Source: Paracoxiella cheracis
GTDB lineage: Bacteria > Pseudomonadota > Gammaproteobacteria > Coxiellales > Coxiellaceae
NCBI RefSeq assembly: GCF_049348705.1
Contig: NZ_CP186485.1
Location: 1,674,001-1,738,000, forward strand
Length of the DNA stretch: 64,000 nt
Reading direction: 5' to 3'
Positions within the stretch are counted from its first letter, which is position 1. Each line of letters opens with the position of its first letter. Position numbers and translations under genes: made by a program. This document shows positions 54,763 through 62,463 of the stretch, piece after piece. The notes under the pieces are model-generated. The model searched no databases. It had not been told where the DNA came from and saw nothing but the letters and a program-made list of their open reading frames with translations.

Positions 54763-55413
54763 ATGGCAGACGAAGCAAAAGAATCTGAACCTAAAAGCGA
54801 ACTTCCGCCGCGCCGTCAAGCTGCCGAACTCCAAGAATTCGCATTGACAGTTCGTGAAAGCTTTACGTTCTCCACTTCCCTTTGGCTACTTCTGTCTCTG
54901 CTTTTAGGGCTTTTCCCTTCTCTTTATGATTCCTCAACTGAAAATAACAATTTTTCTGACAGGCTGCCCTTAACCTTCACTTTATTCTATCTCGGTTCTT
55001 GCATAAGTAGCATTTATCGGCAACCGATTCCCGACCCCTATGGAATAATAGACGAACGCTGGACAGAAAATCTCAATAAGTTACAAGAACGTGTACCAAA
55101 ACTTATAGGCATGACCCAGAAAACTCAAATTTTATATCTTGTTTTTAATCTGTTTTTTCTTAAAACTGGTCTCTATCCCTTTTTAGTGCAATTAACGGGA
55201 GAAATATTCATAACCAAGAGGAACCAATCTAGAGCTGAAGATAATGAAGAGTTAAATAGGCAGCTTAAAGAGTTTCTCGAAAAACACCTCCCTGATTCTT
55301 TTACAGTAGAAGAAATAGAAGACGAAATACCAAAAAAAACACAAAGTCTCTACGAATATCTAAGAGATTTTATTCCCACTAAGACTGTTTTTACAGCTCT
55401 AATCTTCCCCTAA
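54763..55413 (+). CDS. Hypothetical membrane protein
   Basis: A 216-residue protein of unknown family. It starts with a charged N-terminus (MADEAKESEPKSELPPRRQ). One strong membrane segment follows (SLWLLLSLLLGLFPSLY, residues about 38-58), then a possible second (LPLTFTLFYLGSCISS) and a third (ILYLVFNLFFLKTGLYPFLVQL). The C-terminal third is acidic and helical (AEDNEELNRQLKEFLEKHLP). The start has AGAGAAGAAG before the ATG. It ends about 35 bases from an IS4-like element. It is possibly an envelope or effector-type protein; no function can be assigned. Confidence 0.55.
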   Translation: MADEAKESEPKSELPPRRQAAELQEFALTVRESFTFSTSLWLLLSLLLGLFPSLYDSSTENNNFSDRLPLTFTLFYLGSCISSIYRQPIPDPYGIIDERWTENLNKLQERVPKLIGMTQKTQILYLVFNLFFLKTGLYPFLVQLTGEIFITKRNQSRAEDNEELNRQLKEFLEKHLPDSFTVEEIEDEIPKKTQSLYEYLRDFIPTKTVFTALIFP

Positions 55414-55446
55414 ATTACCGGACACTAATTTGTTAAAATCTATGAA

Positions 55447-57167
55447 TTGGACTTTGGATAAATTTATAAAAATAATTAAAAATTGCTTGACATAGAAACC
55501 GAAAAAAAATTTTACGTTGTAAACAACGTTTGTTCGAAAAAATAAAATAAGGAACAAACGATGTTAGCGACAGAAAAACTAAAACAATTCCGTACATTCC
55601 TCTACAACATCTTCCCCGCGCGACGCGATGCCAATATGAATTTACTCGATGCCCTTTCAAGCCATGGCCATCGCTGCAAAACACCCATAGAATTATGTGA
55701 ATCGCCATACTTTGAACGTGAATACAGTAGTATTACCGATGCGATTAGCGATGGTTTGTCGGTAGCAAATTGTTGGGATAGCATGATGAAAATACAATAT
55801 GAACATGTGAGTCATAGCGATGACCGTGTGATCATTATTGCGGATACGACACCACAGTCGCGTCAAAGTGCACACTGTGTTGAAGATCGCCATGTGGTTT
55901 ACAGCCCTAATCCAGCACCGGGTAACAAACCGATTACCATTGGACATGAATATTCAACGGTATCACTATTGCCCAATGATGGTGCAGCTCAAGAAAAGCA
56001 TTGGTTAGTTCCACTGGATACGAGGCGCGTTAAAAGCGATGAAAAAGGCAATGTAGTTGGGATGCAGCAAATTAACCGTTGTATTGCAGACTTAGCGCTT
56101 ACTCATAAATTGGTGGTTAGCGTGGCTGATTCAAAATATGGTACAGAAGCTTGCCGTAAACTGGTTAGCGAAAATCCCAATTGGGTACATCTTTTCCGTT
56201 TTAACAGTACCCGTAATGTTTTCGCGCCCGCATCAATAGAAGATAATACCTCAGGAAGTATAAAACGCTATGGTGATGCGATGAAACTAAACGACAGCAC
56301 GACTCACCGTGAATCCGATGAGATTGTGCAGCAAACCATTACAACCCGCAGTGGCAAAACTTACCAATTGGAGATTAAAATATGGCGTGACCAATTACTG
56401 CGTGGTTCAAAGCAATTTAAAGGATATGAGCATCCTGTTACTGTTGTGCAATTGGTTGCGGTTGATGCTAACGGTAAATCTTTATATAAAAATCCACTCT
56501 GGTTAGGACTCGCTGGTGAACGACGTAATGAAATCACAGCATTAGAAGCCTATCACTATTACGATAGACGCTATGACATTGAACACTACTTTCGTTTTGA
56601 TAAAGACAAACTGTTATTTGACCGATACCAAACACCGGATGTTAAGCACGAAGAAGATTGGTGGCGGATGACAGCATTAGCGTATACGCAACTTTATCTA
56701 GCGAGGAATCTTGCCCCGATTTTACCGAAAAAATGGGAGCGGTATTTGCCGAGCTTCCAAGTGGATAACGAAAAACCATCAATAACTGCGACCCCTTCAC
56801 AAACGCAACGGGGTTTTTCTACGGTGCTTGATACCGTTGGCACGCCTGCTAATCTCTGCAAACCACGCGGTAATCCGCAAGGCAGAACCAAAGGTGATAC
56901 GCAGGGGAAACGCACGCGACATCCTGCTATTTTCAAAAATAGCAACTCAAAAATTAAAACGATTCAGAGGACTGAAGAAAAGACGCAAAACTCAGACCCT
57001 GAAAAAATAGAGGATTTGATTGGGATAGTAAAATCATGGTTGGATAAAATAAATTTTACACCTGAGCAATTCTACGAATTGCTGCAAAAAACAGCTTAAG
57101 ATTTAGAAACTCACATTTTTTGATTATTGTCCTAACTGGCAAGGGATTTTATTTATCCAAAGTCCAA
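55447..57167 (+). mobile_element. IS4-like insertion sequence, copy 2
   Basis: A 1721-bp element with the same 17-bp terminal repeats as copy 1 (TTGGACTTTGGATAAAT) and inverted relative to it. No direct target duplication is visible (TATGAA on the left, AGCATA on the right). It truncates an Rpn-type nuclease gene at its right end. The two copies can act as inverted repeats flanking 36765-55446. Confidence 0.92.
55561..57099 (+). CDS. IS4-like DDE transposase, copy 2
   Basis: A 512-residue transposase almost identical to copy 1 (one observed difference, T for P in the segment EIVQQ-T-ITTRS). It has the intact YREK signature YDRRYDIEHYFRFDK and the first two aspartates. It is uninterrupted, so it may supply transposase for both copies. 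Confidence 0.92.
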   Translation: MLATEKLKQFRTFLYNIFPARRDANMNLLDALSSHGHRCKTPIELCESPYFEREYSSITDAISDGLSVANCWDSMMKIQYEHVSHSDDRVIIIADTTPQSRQSAHCVEDRHVVYSPNPAPGNKPITIGHEYSTVSLLPNDGAAQEKHWLVPLDTRRVKSDEKGNVVGMQQINRCIADLALTHKLVVSVADSKYGTEACRKLVSENPNWVHLFRFNSTRNVFAPASIEDNTSGSIKRYGDAMKLNDSTTHRESDEIVQQTITTRSGKTYQLEIKIWRDQLLRGSKQFKGYEHPVTVVQLVAVDANGKSLYKNPLWLGLAGERRNEITALEAYHYYDRRYDIEHYFRFDKDKLLFDRYQTPDVKHEEDWWRMTALAYTQLYLARNLAPILPKKWERYLPSFQVDNEKPSITATPSQTQRGFSTVLDTVGTPANLCKPRGNPQGRTKGDTQGKRTRHPAIFKNSNSKIKTIQRTEEKTQNSDPEKIEDLIGIVKSWLDKINFTPEQFYELLQKTA

Positions 57168-57362
57168 AGCATAGAGGATATCGGCCATGGAGCTTTGTAA
57201 TGCATCATCAATAAAGCTACTCTTTTGTAATTCCAGTGTGTTTAAATCCACGACCTGACGAATCCGCTCTGGCAAATGCTGCTCAAAGAATTCGGTCGCG
57301 ACACGGACATCCGACATCGCGCTGCGAAAAAAACAGTCATGTGGATTGTTCACTTTTTTCAT
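57153..57362 (-). pseudogene. Rpn/PD-(D/E)XK recombination-promoting nuclease remnant
   Basis: About 65 native residues remain, beginning MKKVNNPHDCFFRSAMSD. They continue VATEFFEQHLPERIRQVVDLNTLEL and SSFIDDALQSSMADILYA, the N-terminus of the Rpn (YhgA-like, PDDEXK_3) family of recombination-promoting nucleases. The IS4-like element cuts the gene right after MADILYA, before the catalytic core, and adds LDFG and a stop. A ribosome-binding site (AAGAAGAG) precedes the ATG at 57362; the longer frame to 57503 is probably not native. The rest of the gene is not in the window. Confidence 0.8.
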
Positions 57363-57632
57363 GCCAATCTCTTCTTTTAAGGGAAAAACCTTAATGGCAA
57401 AAGCATCTAAAAAGCTTATTACCCTATCATACTGTTGGTTATTTACAACCAGGGGTAGCCGTTTAACCCTTGGTTCCTGATGACATACTACGTAGTACGA
57501 CACCCCTATCGTCTCGAGGCTGTCTTTTTGTTACTATCTAGGGCATATCATTAAGCAAAACTCACAGTAGCCCCCTCAGGAACAATAAACAGCTCCCACC
57601 GATCACATATGAATAGGAGATTTTTTCTTTTT

Positions 57633-58283
57633 ATGATTCGCGTGCTACTCATCGAAGATCATGAAATTGTGCGACAAGGGTTGAACGTTTTACTCGCAAA
57701 AGCCCGTGGTATTGAAGTCATCGGCGAAGCAACGACCGGCCAAGAAGGTTTAAAGTTACTTAAAGACAAACGCCCCAATGTCGTCGTCTTGGATTTTAGG
57801 CTGCCAGATAGTGACGGCTTAGTCCTCGTACAAAAATTAGTGCGCTTTGATCCGGATATCAAAATCCTCATACTGACTGCGATGGTCAATGAACACTTGG
57901 CCCAACGCCTGTTAGCTGCCGGTGCGCATGGGTTTCTCACCAAAACACATTCCATCACCGAATTGGAATCGGCCCTGCGGCGGGTTCATAGCGGTCAGCG
58001 TTATCTCAGTCCCGACATGGCCCAGCAGCTGGCACTCCAGCGCGTCAGACCCCAACAACCGCGTAACCCCTTTGACATCCTCTCTAAACGTGAGATGCAA
58101 ATTGTGTTACTCATTGCACAAGGTCTCAAACCCAAAGCGATTGCCAAACAACTTTTCATCAGCCCCAAAACCGTGAACGCTTATCGCTACCGACTTTATG
58201 ATAAACTGAAAGTGAACACCGATGTTGCGTTAATCAGCCTTGCGATTAAGCACGGTTTAGTTGAGGTCGATAAAGCAACATAA
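57633..58283 (+). CDS. NarL/LuxR-family response regulator (UvrY/GacA/LetA-like)
   Basis: The protein has about 216 residues. The receiver domain starts MIRVLLIEDHEIVRQGL. The phosphorylation aspartate is in VVVLDFRLPDSDG and the conserved lysine in GFLTKTH. The C-terminal LuxR helix-turn-helix has LSKREMQIVLLIAQGLKPKAIAKQLFISPKTVNAYRYRLYDKL. This is the layout of GacA/UvrY/LetA regulators, which in Legionella control Csr-binding small RNAs; assignment to that exact orthologue is tentative. The ATG at 57633 matches the family start, although AGGAG lies 14 bases upstream. No sensor kinase or uvrC gene is adjacent. It sits in an IS-rich patch. Confidence 0.85.
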   Translation: MIRVLLIEDHEIVRQGLNVLLAKARGIEVIGEATTGQEGLKLLKDKRPNVVVLDFRLPDSDGLVLVQKLVRFDPDIKILILTAMVNEHLAQRLLAAGAHGFLTKTHSITELESALRRVHSGQRYLSPDMAQQLALQRVRPQQPRNPFDILSKREMQIVLLIAQGLKPKAIAKQLFISPKTVNAYRYRLYDKLKVNTDVALISLAIKHGLVEVDKAT

Positions 58284-58309
58284 GAAAACAACAGTAAACA
58301 ACCACACCC

Positions 58310-59107
58310 TTGCCGATATTTTTTATATACTGGATGTCCGTTCATAAAAATTATTCACACAATTGCACAACGACGGCCTTTGAGCGTTTGGCGCGTCGTT
58401 TGAAAGCGTATTTCCCGCGCTTAAAAATCCTGTTAGTGTTCGATGCGATGTTTGCCACTCAAGCGGTAATGGGTCAAGCCCATGGATATCATTGGGATTA
58501 TTTAATCCGATTCCCTAAACAAAAATTGAAAAACTTCGCTAAAAAACTGAATGCGAAGAAAAATACGCGTGAACCGTTACCGAATCAACCCTATTATCGC
58601 AAACGTAAGCAATCGTTTTATTGGGTTAACGATATTTCCTATGGTTACGACTGGGAATTAAACATTCATTTAATCGCCTGTTTTGAAGAATATGATACTG
58701 TCAATCCGAAAACAGGTGAGATTGAAACGTGTTATGTTGATCATGCCTGGATTTCAAGTATCGCTGCGACTCAAGATAATGTTCACGAACTCATTAATTG
58801 GGGCGCAAGAAAAATCGGGTTGATGGAATTCAGTATCAACTGTGAGAAAAATCACGGGTATCGTTACAAGCATGCGTTTTCTTATGATTGGAACACGATG
58901 CAGAGCTTTCATCATTTAATGCGGCTGGGCCATGCGATTAATGTGTTGTCAGAATTTACGAAAAAACTCAAGAAATATATTCGTGACTTAGGGTGCAATG
59001 CGGTATTAAGCTTAATTCGTGAGACTTTATTGAATCCCTGGTTATCACAAGAGTGGTATGAACAACAAAAAAATAAAGCACCGCAATTGCCTTTGCAATT
59101 GGAATAG
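58310..59107 (+). pseudogene. Transposase remnant, N-terminus missing
   Basis: About 265 residues of a DDE-type transposase. It opens with an aspartate-containing strand (KILLVFDAMFATQAVM) and ends with a region rich in the pattern FSINCEKNHGYRYKHAFSYDWN, then SFHHLMRLGHAINVL. Related elements have an N-terminal DNA-binding half that is absent here. The frame begins without a good start (TTG at 58310), 27 bases after the response regulator gene. I cannot place it in a named IS family with confidence. It is probably inactive. Confidence 0.6.
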
Positions 59108-59291
59108 ATAACAAAAAGTAAAAAATAAAACTTAACATTATTTTAATTTTTGGAAATACTCAAAGGGACAGTCTTGCAACTTGTCTTGATTTAAGTAGGA
59201 ACTTCATGGATTGAGAGTGACCTTTCCCCCAAACTTAACACCATGACATGGATGAGATTTCCAATTATTCTACGACCGAGGAGATCTCAAC

Positions 59292-59555
59292 ATGAAAAAA
59301 CGTTATACAGAAGAACAAATCATTAAAGCGATCAAAGAGCATGAAAGTGGCGCTAAGGTGGAAGACCTGTGCCGTCGCTTAGGCATATCTGGCGGTACTT
59401 TTTACAATTGGCGTAGCAAGTATGCTGGCCTAGAGGTTAACGAAGCTAAGCGCCTGCGAGAGCTGGAGTCCGAGAACAATAAGTTAAAAAAGCTGCTGGC
59501 TGAAAAGATGTTAGAAAATGAAGCGCTCAAGGATGTTGTTTCAAAAAAGTGGTAA
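59292..59555 (+). CDS. IS3-family OrfA (helix-turn-helix and leucine zipper)
   Basis: An 87-residue protein starting MKKRYTEEQIIKAIKEHESG. The helix-turn-helix is GAKVEDLCRRLGISGGTFYNWRSKY. A leucine-zipper-like coiled coil follows (LRELESENNKLKKLLAEKMLENEALKDV), ending SKKW, typical of the IS407 group. Its end overlaps orfB by seven bases. Programmed -1 frameshifting would produce the OrfAB transposase. Confidence 0.93.
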   Translation: MKKRYTEEQIIKAIKEHESGAKVEDLCRRLGISGGTFYNWRSKYAGLEVNEAKRLRELESENNKLKKLLAEKMLENEALKDVVSKKW

Positions 59556-60367
59556 CGCCTGCTAGCAAGAAGCAGGTTGTTTGTCACTTAATGAGCGCCT
59601 TTAAGCTGAGTGAACGAATGGCCTGCAAGCTAGTCGGGCTAAGTCGAACGGCTTACCGTTACGGACCCAAAAAGCGACGAGACGAGTTGATTAGAGCTCG
59701 ATTAAAAGAATTGGCAGCTCAGTATTCTCGGTATGGTTATTTAATGCTTCACAGCCTCTTAAAAGCAGAGGGGCTTGTCATGAATAAGAAAAAAACCTAC
59801 CGGATTTACAAAGAAGAAAAGCTCCAGGTGCGTACAAAAAAGCGTAAAAAAATACAGCGACTACGATTAGTGATGTCATCACCGACTCAGAGAAATGAGC
59901 GTTGGTCGATGGATTTTGTTTACGATCAGCTGGCCAATGGAAGGCGTTTTCGTGTGCTAAACATTATCGATGATTTTAATCGTGAACTTATTGGCCAGCT
60001 AACAGCATTTTCTATATCAGGACGTCAGGTGGCACGCTTCCTAGCAGAGCTTAGTGAGCAACGCAGGCTGCCAAAACAAATTGTTTGTGATAATGGTACA
60101 GAGTTTACAAGCAAAGCAATGTTCTTTTGGTCCAGGGAAAACAAAACCAAGCTTGCTTTCATTCAACCTGGAAAGCCAACTCAGAATGCGTTTGTTGAAA
60201 GCTTAAATGGCAAGTTCCGCAACGAATGTTTAAATCAACACTGGTTTCGTTCAATTGAAGAAGCCCGACATGAAATCAACCAATGGAGAAAGCACTACAA
60301 TACTAAAAGACCACACAGTTCATTAAATTATATGCCGCCTATTGAATTTGCGAAACAGGCTGCTTAA
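59549..60367 (+). CDS. IS3-family transposase OrfB
   Basis: A 272-residue integrase-core protein. The HTH_21-like N-terminus contains LKELAAQYSRYGYLMLH. The DDE residues lie in RWSMDFVYDQ, VCDNGTEFTS and AFVESLNGKFRNECL. The C-terminus reads HYNTKRPHSSLNYMPP, the standard IS3 pattern. Frame intact. It overlaps orfA, consistent with frameshift expression. Confidence 0.94.
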   Translation: MVTPASKKQVVCHLMSAFKLSERMACKLVGLSRTAYRYGPKKRRDELIRARLKELAAQYSRYGYLMLHSLLKAEGLVMNKKKTYRIYKEEKLQVRTKKRKKIQRLRLVMSSPTQRNERWSMDFVYDQLANGRRFRVLNIIDDFNRELIGQLTAFSISGRQVARFLAELSEQRRLPKQIVCDNGTEFTSKAMFFWSRENKTKLAFIQPGKPTQNAFVESLNGKFRNECLNQHWFRSIEEARHEINQWRKHYNTKRPHSSLNYMPPIEFAKQAA

Positions 60368-60414
60368 CATGAATATCTCATCGGTGTCCTGGTACTAGTT
60401 TAGGGGGAAGGTCA

Positions 60415-60613
60415 TGACTTTAAATTGATAATAGTACTGAACCACCATCATCACTACATCAATCGGATACATAATAAAATTTAAGGCTGTCGCACTGCGT
60501 TCATTAAATTGCTTACCACAATCAACACAAAAAAACTGCCTATACCCTAAAGACGTCAGATTTTTTAAACCCCTCGTAATGCTCGAGTCACAATGCGGAC
60601 AATTCCAATTCAT
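60415..60613 (-). pseudogene. N-terminal fragment of a zinc-ribbon (IS6/IS240-like) transposase
   Basis: About 66 residues: MNWNCPHCDSSITRGLK, then a zinc ribbon CPHC ... FFCVDCGKQFNERSATALNF, and YPIDVVMMVVQYYYQFK. This is the N-terminal part of transposases in which the ribbon precedes a DDE integrase core. The IS3 element cuts it at 60414. Codons reading LSIHEVPT, which resemble the next family segment, appear on the other side of that element just left of 59218, then a stop. The catalytic core is absent. Confidence 0.7.
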
Positions 60614-60718
60614 ACCCTTATTCTCACTAAAAGTTTATTAAATGGGCAGAGAATGTACAACACAGACTGAAATTTTACAAAACCACTTTTTGTCCAGCTC
60701 TAAGAAAATAATCTACCC

Positions 60719-60748
60719 TTGACGAAAGGCTTCGTTTCCTTTCATAAT
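60719..60748 (+). promoter_or_regulatory. Sigma-70-like promoter of the catalase gene
   Basis: TTGACG (60719-60724) and CATAAT (60743-60748) are separated by 18 bases. The catalase ATG follows 44 bases later. No OxyR or Fur box could be identified by eye. Confidence 0.6.
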
Positions 60749-60791
60749 TTCAATCTCTCAATGTCTTAAAAATCTAGAAAAAGGATTTTTT

Positions 60792-62246
60792 ATGAGCAAA
60801 AAGAAATGCCCCTACATGACAACTGCTGCGGGCATTCCCGTTGCCGATAATCAAAACTCGCTCACCGCTGGGCCTCGTGGGCCTGTGTTGATTGACCATC
60901 AGCTCATGGAACGCATGGCACATTTTAATCGTGAACGCGTGCCTGAACGCGTGGTGCATGCAAAAGGTGCTGGGGCTCACGGTAAGCTCACCATCACCAA
61001 AGATATCTCTCAATACACCTGCGCCAAGCTTTTTTCAAAAAAGGGAAATAGCTGCGAAGCCTTTTTGCGTTTTTCAACGGTGGCAGGTGAATTAGGCTCT
61101 GCTGATACCGCGCGCGATCCTCGCGGTTTTGCTTGTAAGTTTTATACGGAAGAAGGCAATTGGGATCTGGTTGGAAACAATACCCCCGTCTTTTTTGTTC
61201 GTGATCCATTAAAGTTTCAGGATTTTATTCATTCACAAAAACGCCATCCCCAAACAGGATTGCGCGATAACACAATGCAGTGGGATTTTTGGAGTTTATC
61301 GCCTGAGTCATTGCATCAAGTTACTATTTTATTTTCAGATCGCGGTATTCCAAAAAATTATCGACATATGAACGGATATTCTTCCCACACCTATAGTCTT
61401 TGGAATGCTAAAGGTGAACGTTTTTGGGTGAAGTGGCATTTTAAAACGATGCAAGGAATTGAATGTTTAACGGATGCAGAGGCTGCTGAAATTTCCGGAA
61501 GTGATTTAGATTATCATCGCCGTGATTTATTTTATTCGATTGAAAAAGATAATTTTCCAAAATGGAAAGTACAAATCCAAGTGATGCCAGAACGCGATGC
61601 AGAAAATTATCATATTCACCCGTTTGATTTAACTAAGGTATGGCCGCATAAAGATTATACGCCCATTGATGTTGCGATTTTAGAACTGAACCGCAATCCT
61701 GACAATTATTTTGCAGAAGTCGAACAAGCGGCGTTTGAACCATCCAATATGCCGCCTGGGTTTGGCGCGTCTCCCGATAAAATGCTGCAAGCGCGATTAC
61801 TTTCTTATGCGGATACGCATCGTTATCGCATTGGCGTTAATTATCCAGATTTACCGATTAATAAACCCCACTGTCCAGTCCACACCTATAACCGCGACGG
61901 GCATATGAAATTTAATGGCAACGATGACGGGCAAGTTAACTACGAACCCAATAGTTTTGGCGGCCCCGTTGAAGATCCGCGTTTTCGTGAGCCGCCTTTA
62001 AAAATCTCAGGCGATGCAGATCGCTACGACCATCGCGAAGGCAACGAAGATTATTCCCAAGCCGGCAATTTATTTCGCTTAATGAGTGCCGATCAAAAGG
62101 CCCAATTAATTGGTAATATTGTCCGCGCCATGAAACCCGTACCCAAAGACATTCAAATGCGTCAATTGAAGCATTTTTATGGAGCGGATCCTGATTATGG
62201 TGCTGGCGTTGCTAAAGGGTTGGGAATTTCAGTCGATAAAAAATAG
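60792..62246 (+). CDS. katA: Monofunctional haem catalase
   Basis: Catalase converts hydrogen peroxide to water and oxygen. The 484-residue protein is a small-subunit (clade 3 size) enzyme. The catalytic histidine lies in RVVHAKGAGAHG near residue 56, the distal asparagine in LVGNNTPVFFVRDP, and the haem-ligand tyrosine in LLSYADTHRYRIG near residue 338. NADPH-type core segments and the end DYGAGVAKGLGI are present. It starts MSKKKCPYMTTAAG with AAAAAGGA upstream. No defects. It probably protects against host or respiratory peroxide. Confidence 0.94.
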   Translation: MSKKKCPYMTTAAGIPVADNQNSLTAGPRGPVLIDHQLMERMAHFNRERVPERVVHAKGAGAHGKLTITKDISQYTCAKLFSKKGNSCEAFLRFSTVAGELGSADTARDPRGFACKFYTEEGNWDLVGNNTPVFFVRDPLKFQDFIHSQKRHPQTGLRDNTMQWDFWSLSPESLHQVTILFSDRGIPKNYRHMNGYSSHTYSLWNAKGERFWVKWHFKTMQGIECLTDAEAAEISGSDLDYHRRDLFYSIEKDNFPKWKVQIQVMPERDAENYHIHPFDLTKVWPHKDYTPIDVAILELNRNPDNYFAEVEQAAFEPSNMPPGFGASPDKMLQARLLSYADTHRYRIGVNYPDLPINKPHCPVHTYNRDGHMKFNGNDDGQVNYEPNSFGGPVEDPRFREPPLKISGDADRYDHREGNEDYSQAGNLFRLMSADQKAQLIGNIVRAMKPVPKDIQMRQLKHFYGADPDYGAGVAKGLGISVDKK

Positions 62247-62463
62247 ATAATTAAGAAAGGAAAGCCCCGAGCTAAAAGACCTTTCTATACTCGTCTATAC
62301 CTAGGATATCGTAGCATGTAAGGACTCCCAACACCCCCACCAAAACCACTTGACATTTTCCCAACTTAGGCGAAAAATTCGCCATCTACTGACAATCACC
62401 GTCATCCAGGACGTCATTCATATTTCTCTAGGAAGGTGACCAGGGCTTACCTTGGGGAAACGT

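Larger units (their letters stand above)
59218..60414 (+). mobile_element. IS3-family element (IS407 group)
   Basis: The ends carry inverted repeats TGACCTTTCCCCCAAACT on the left and TGACCTTCCCCCTAAACT read inward from the right. The 1197-bp length and the two overlapping frames are typical. No 4-bp target duplication is visible (AGAG and TGAC flank it). It is inserted in, or adjoins, a zinc-ribbon transposase fragment at 60415-60613. Confidence 0.9.

Noticed and set aside
35044..57167. Composite transposon carried by the two IS4-like copies
   Set aside because: The 18.7 kb between them are mostly housekeeping genes (dnaK, recN, fur), and no outer target duplication is visible. Rearrangement is the simpler reading.
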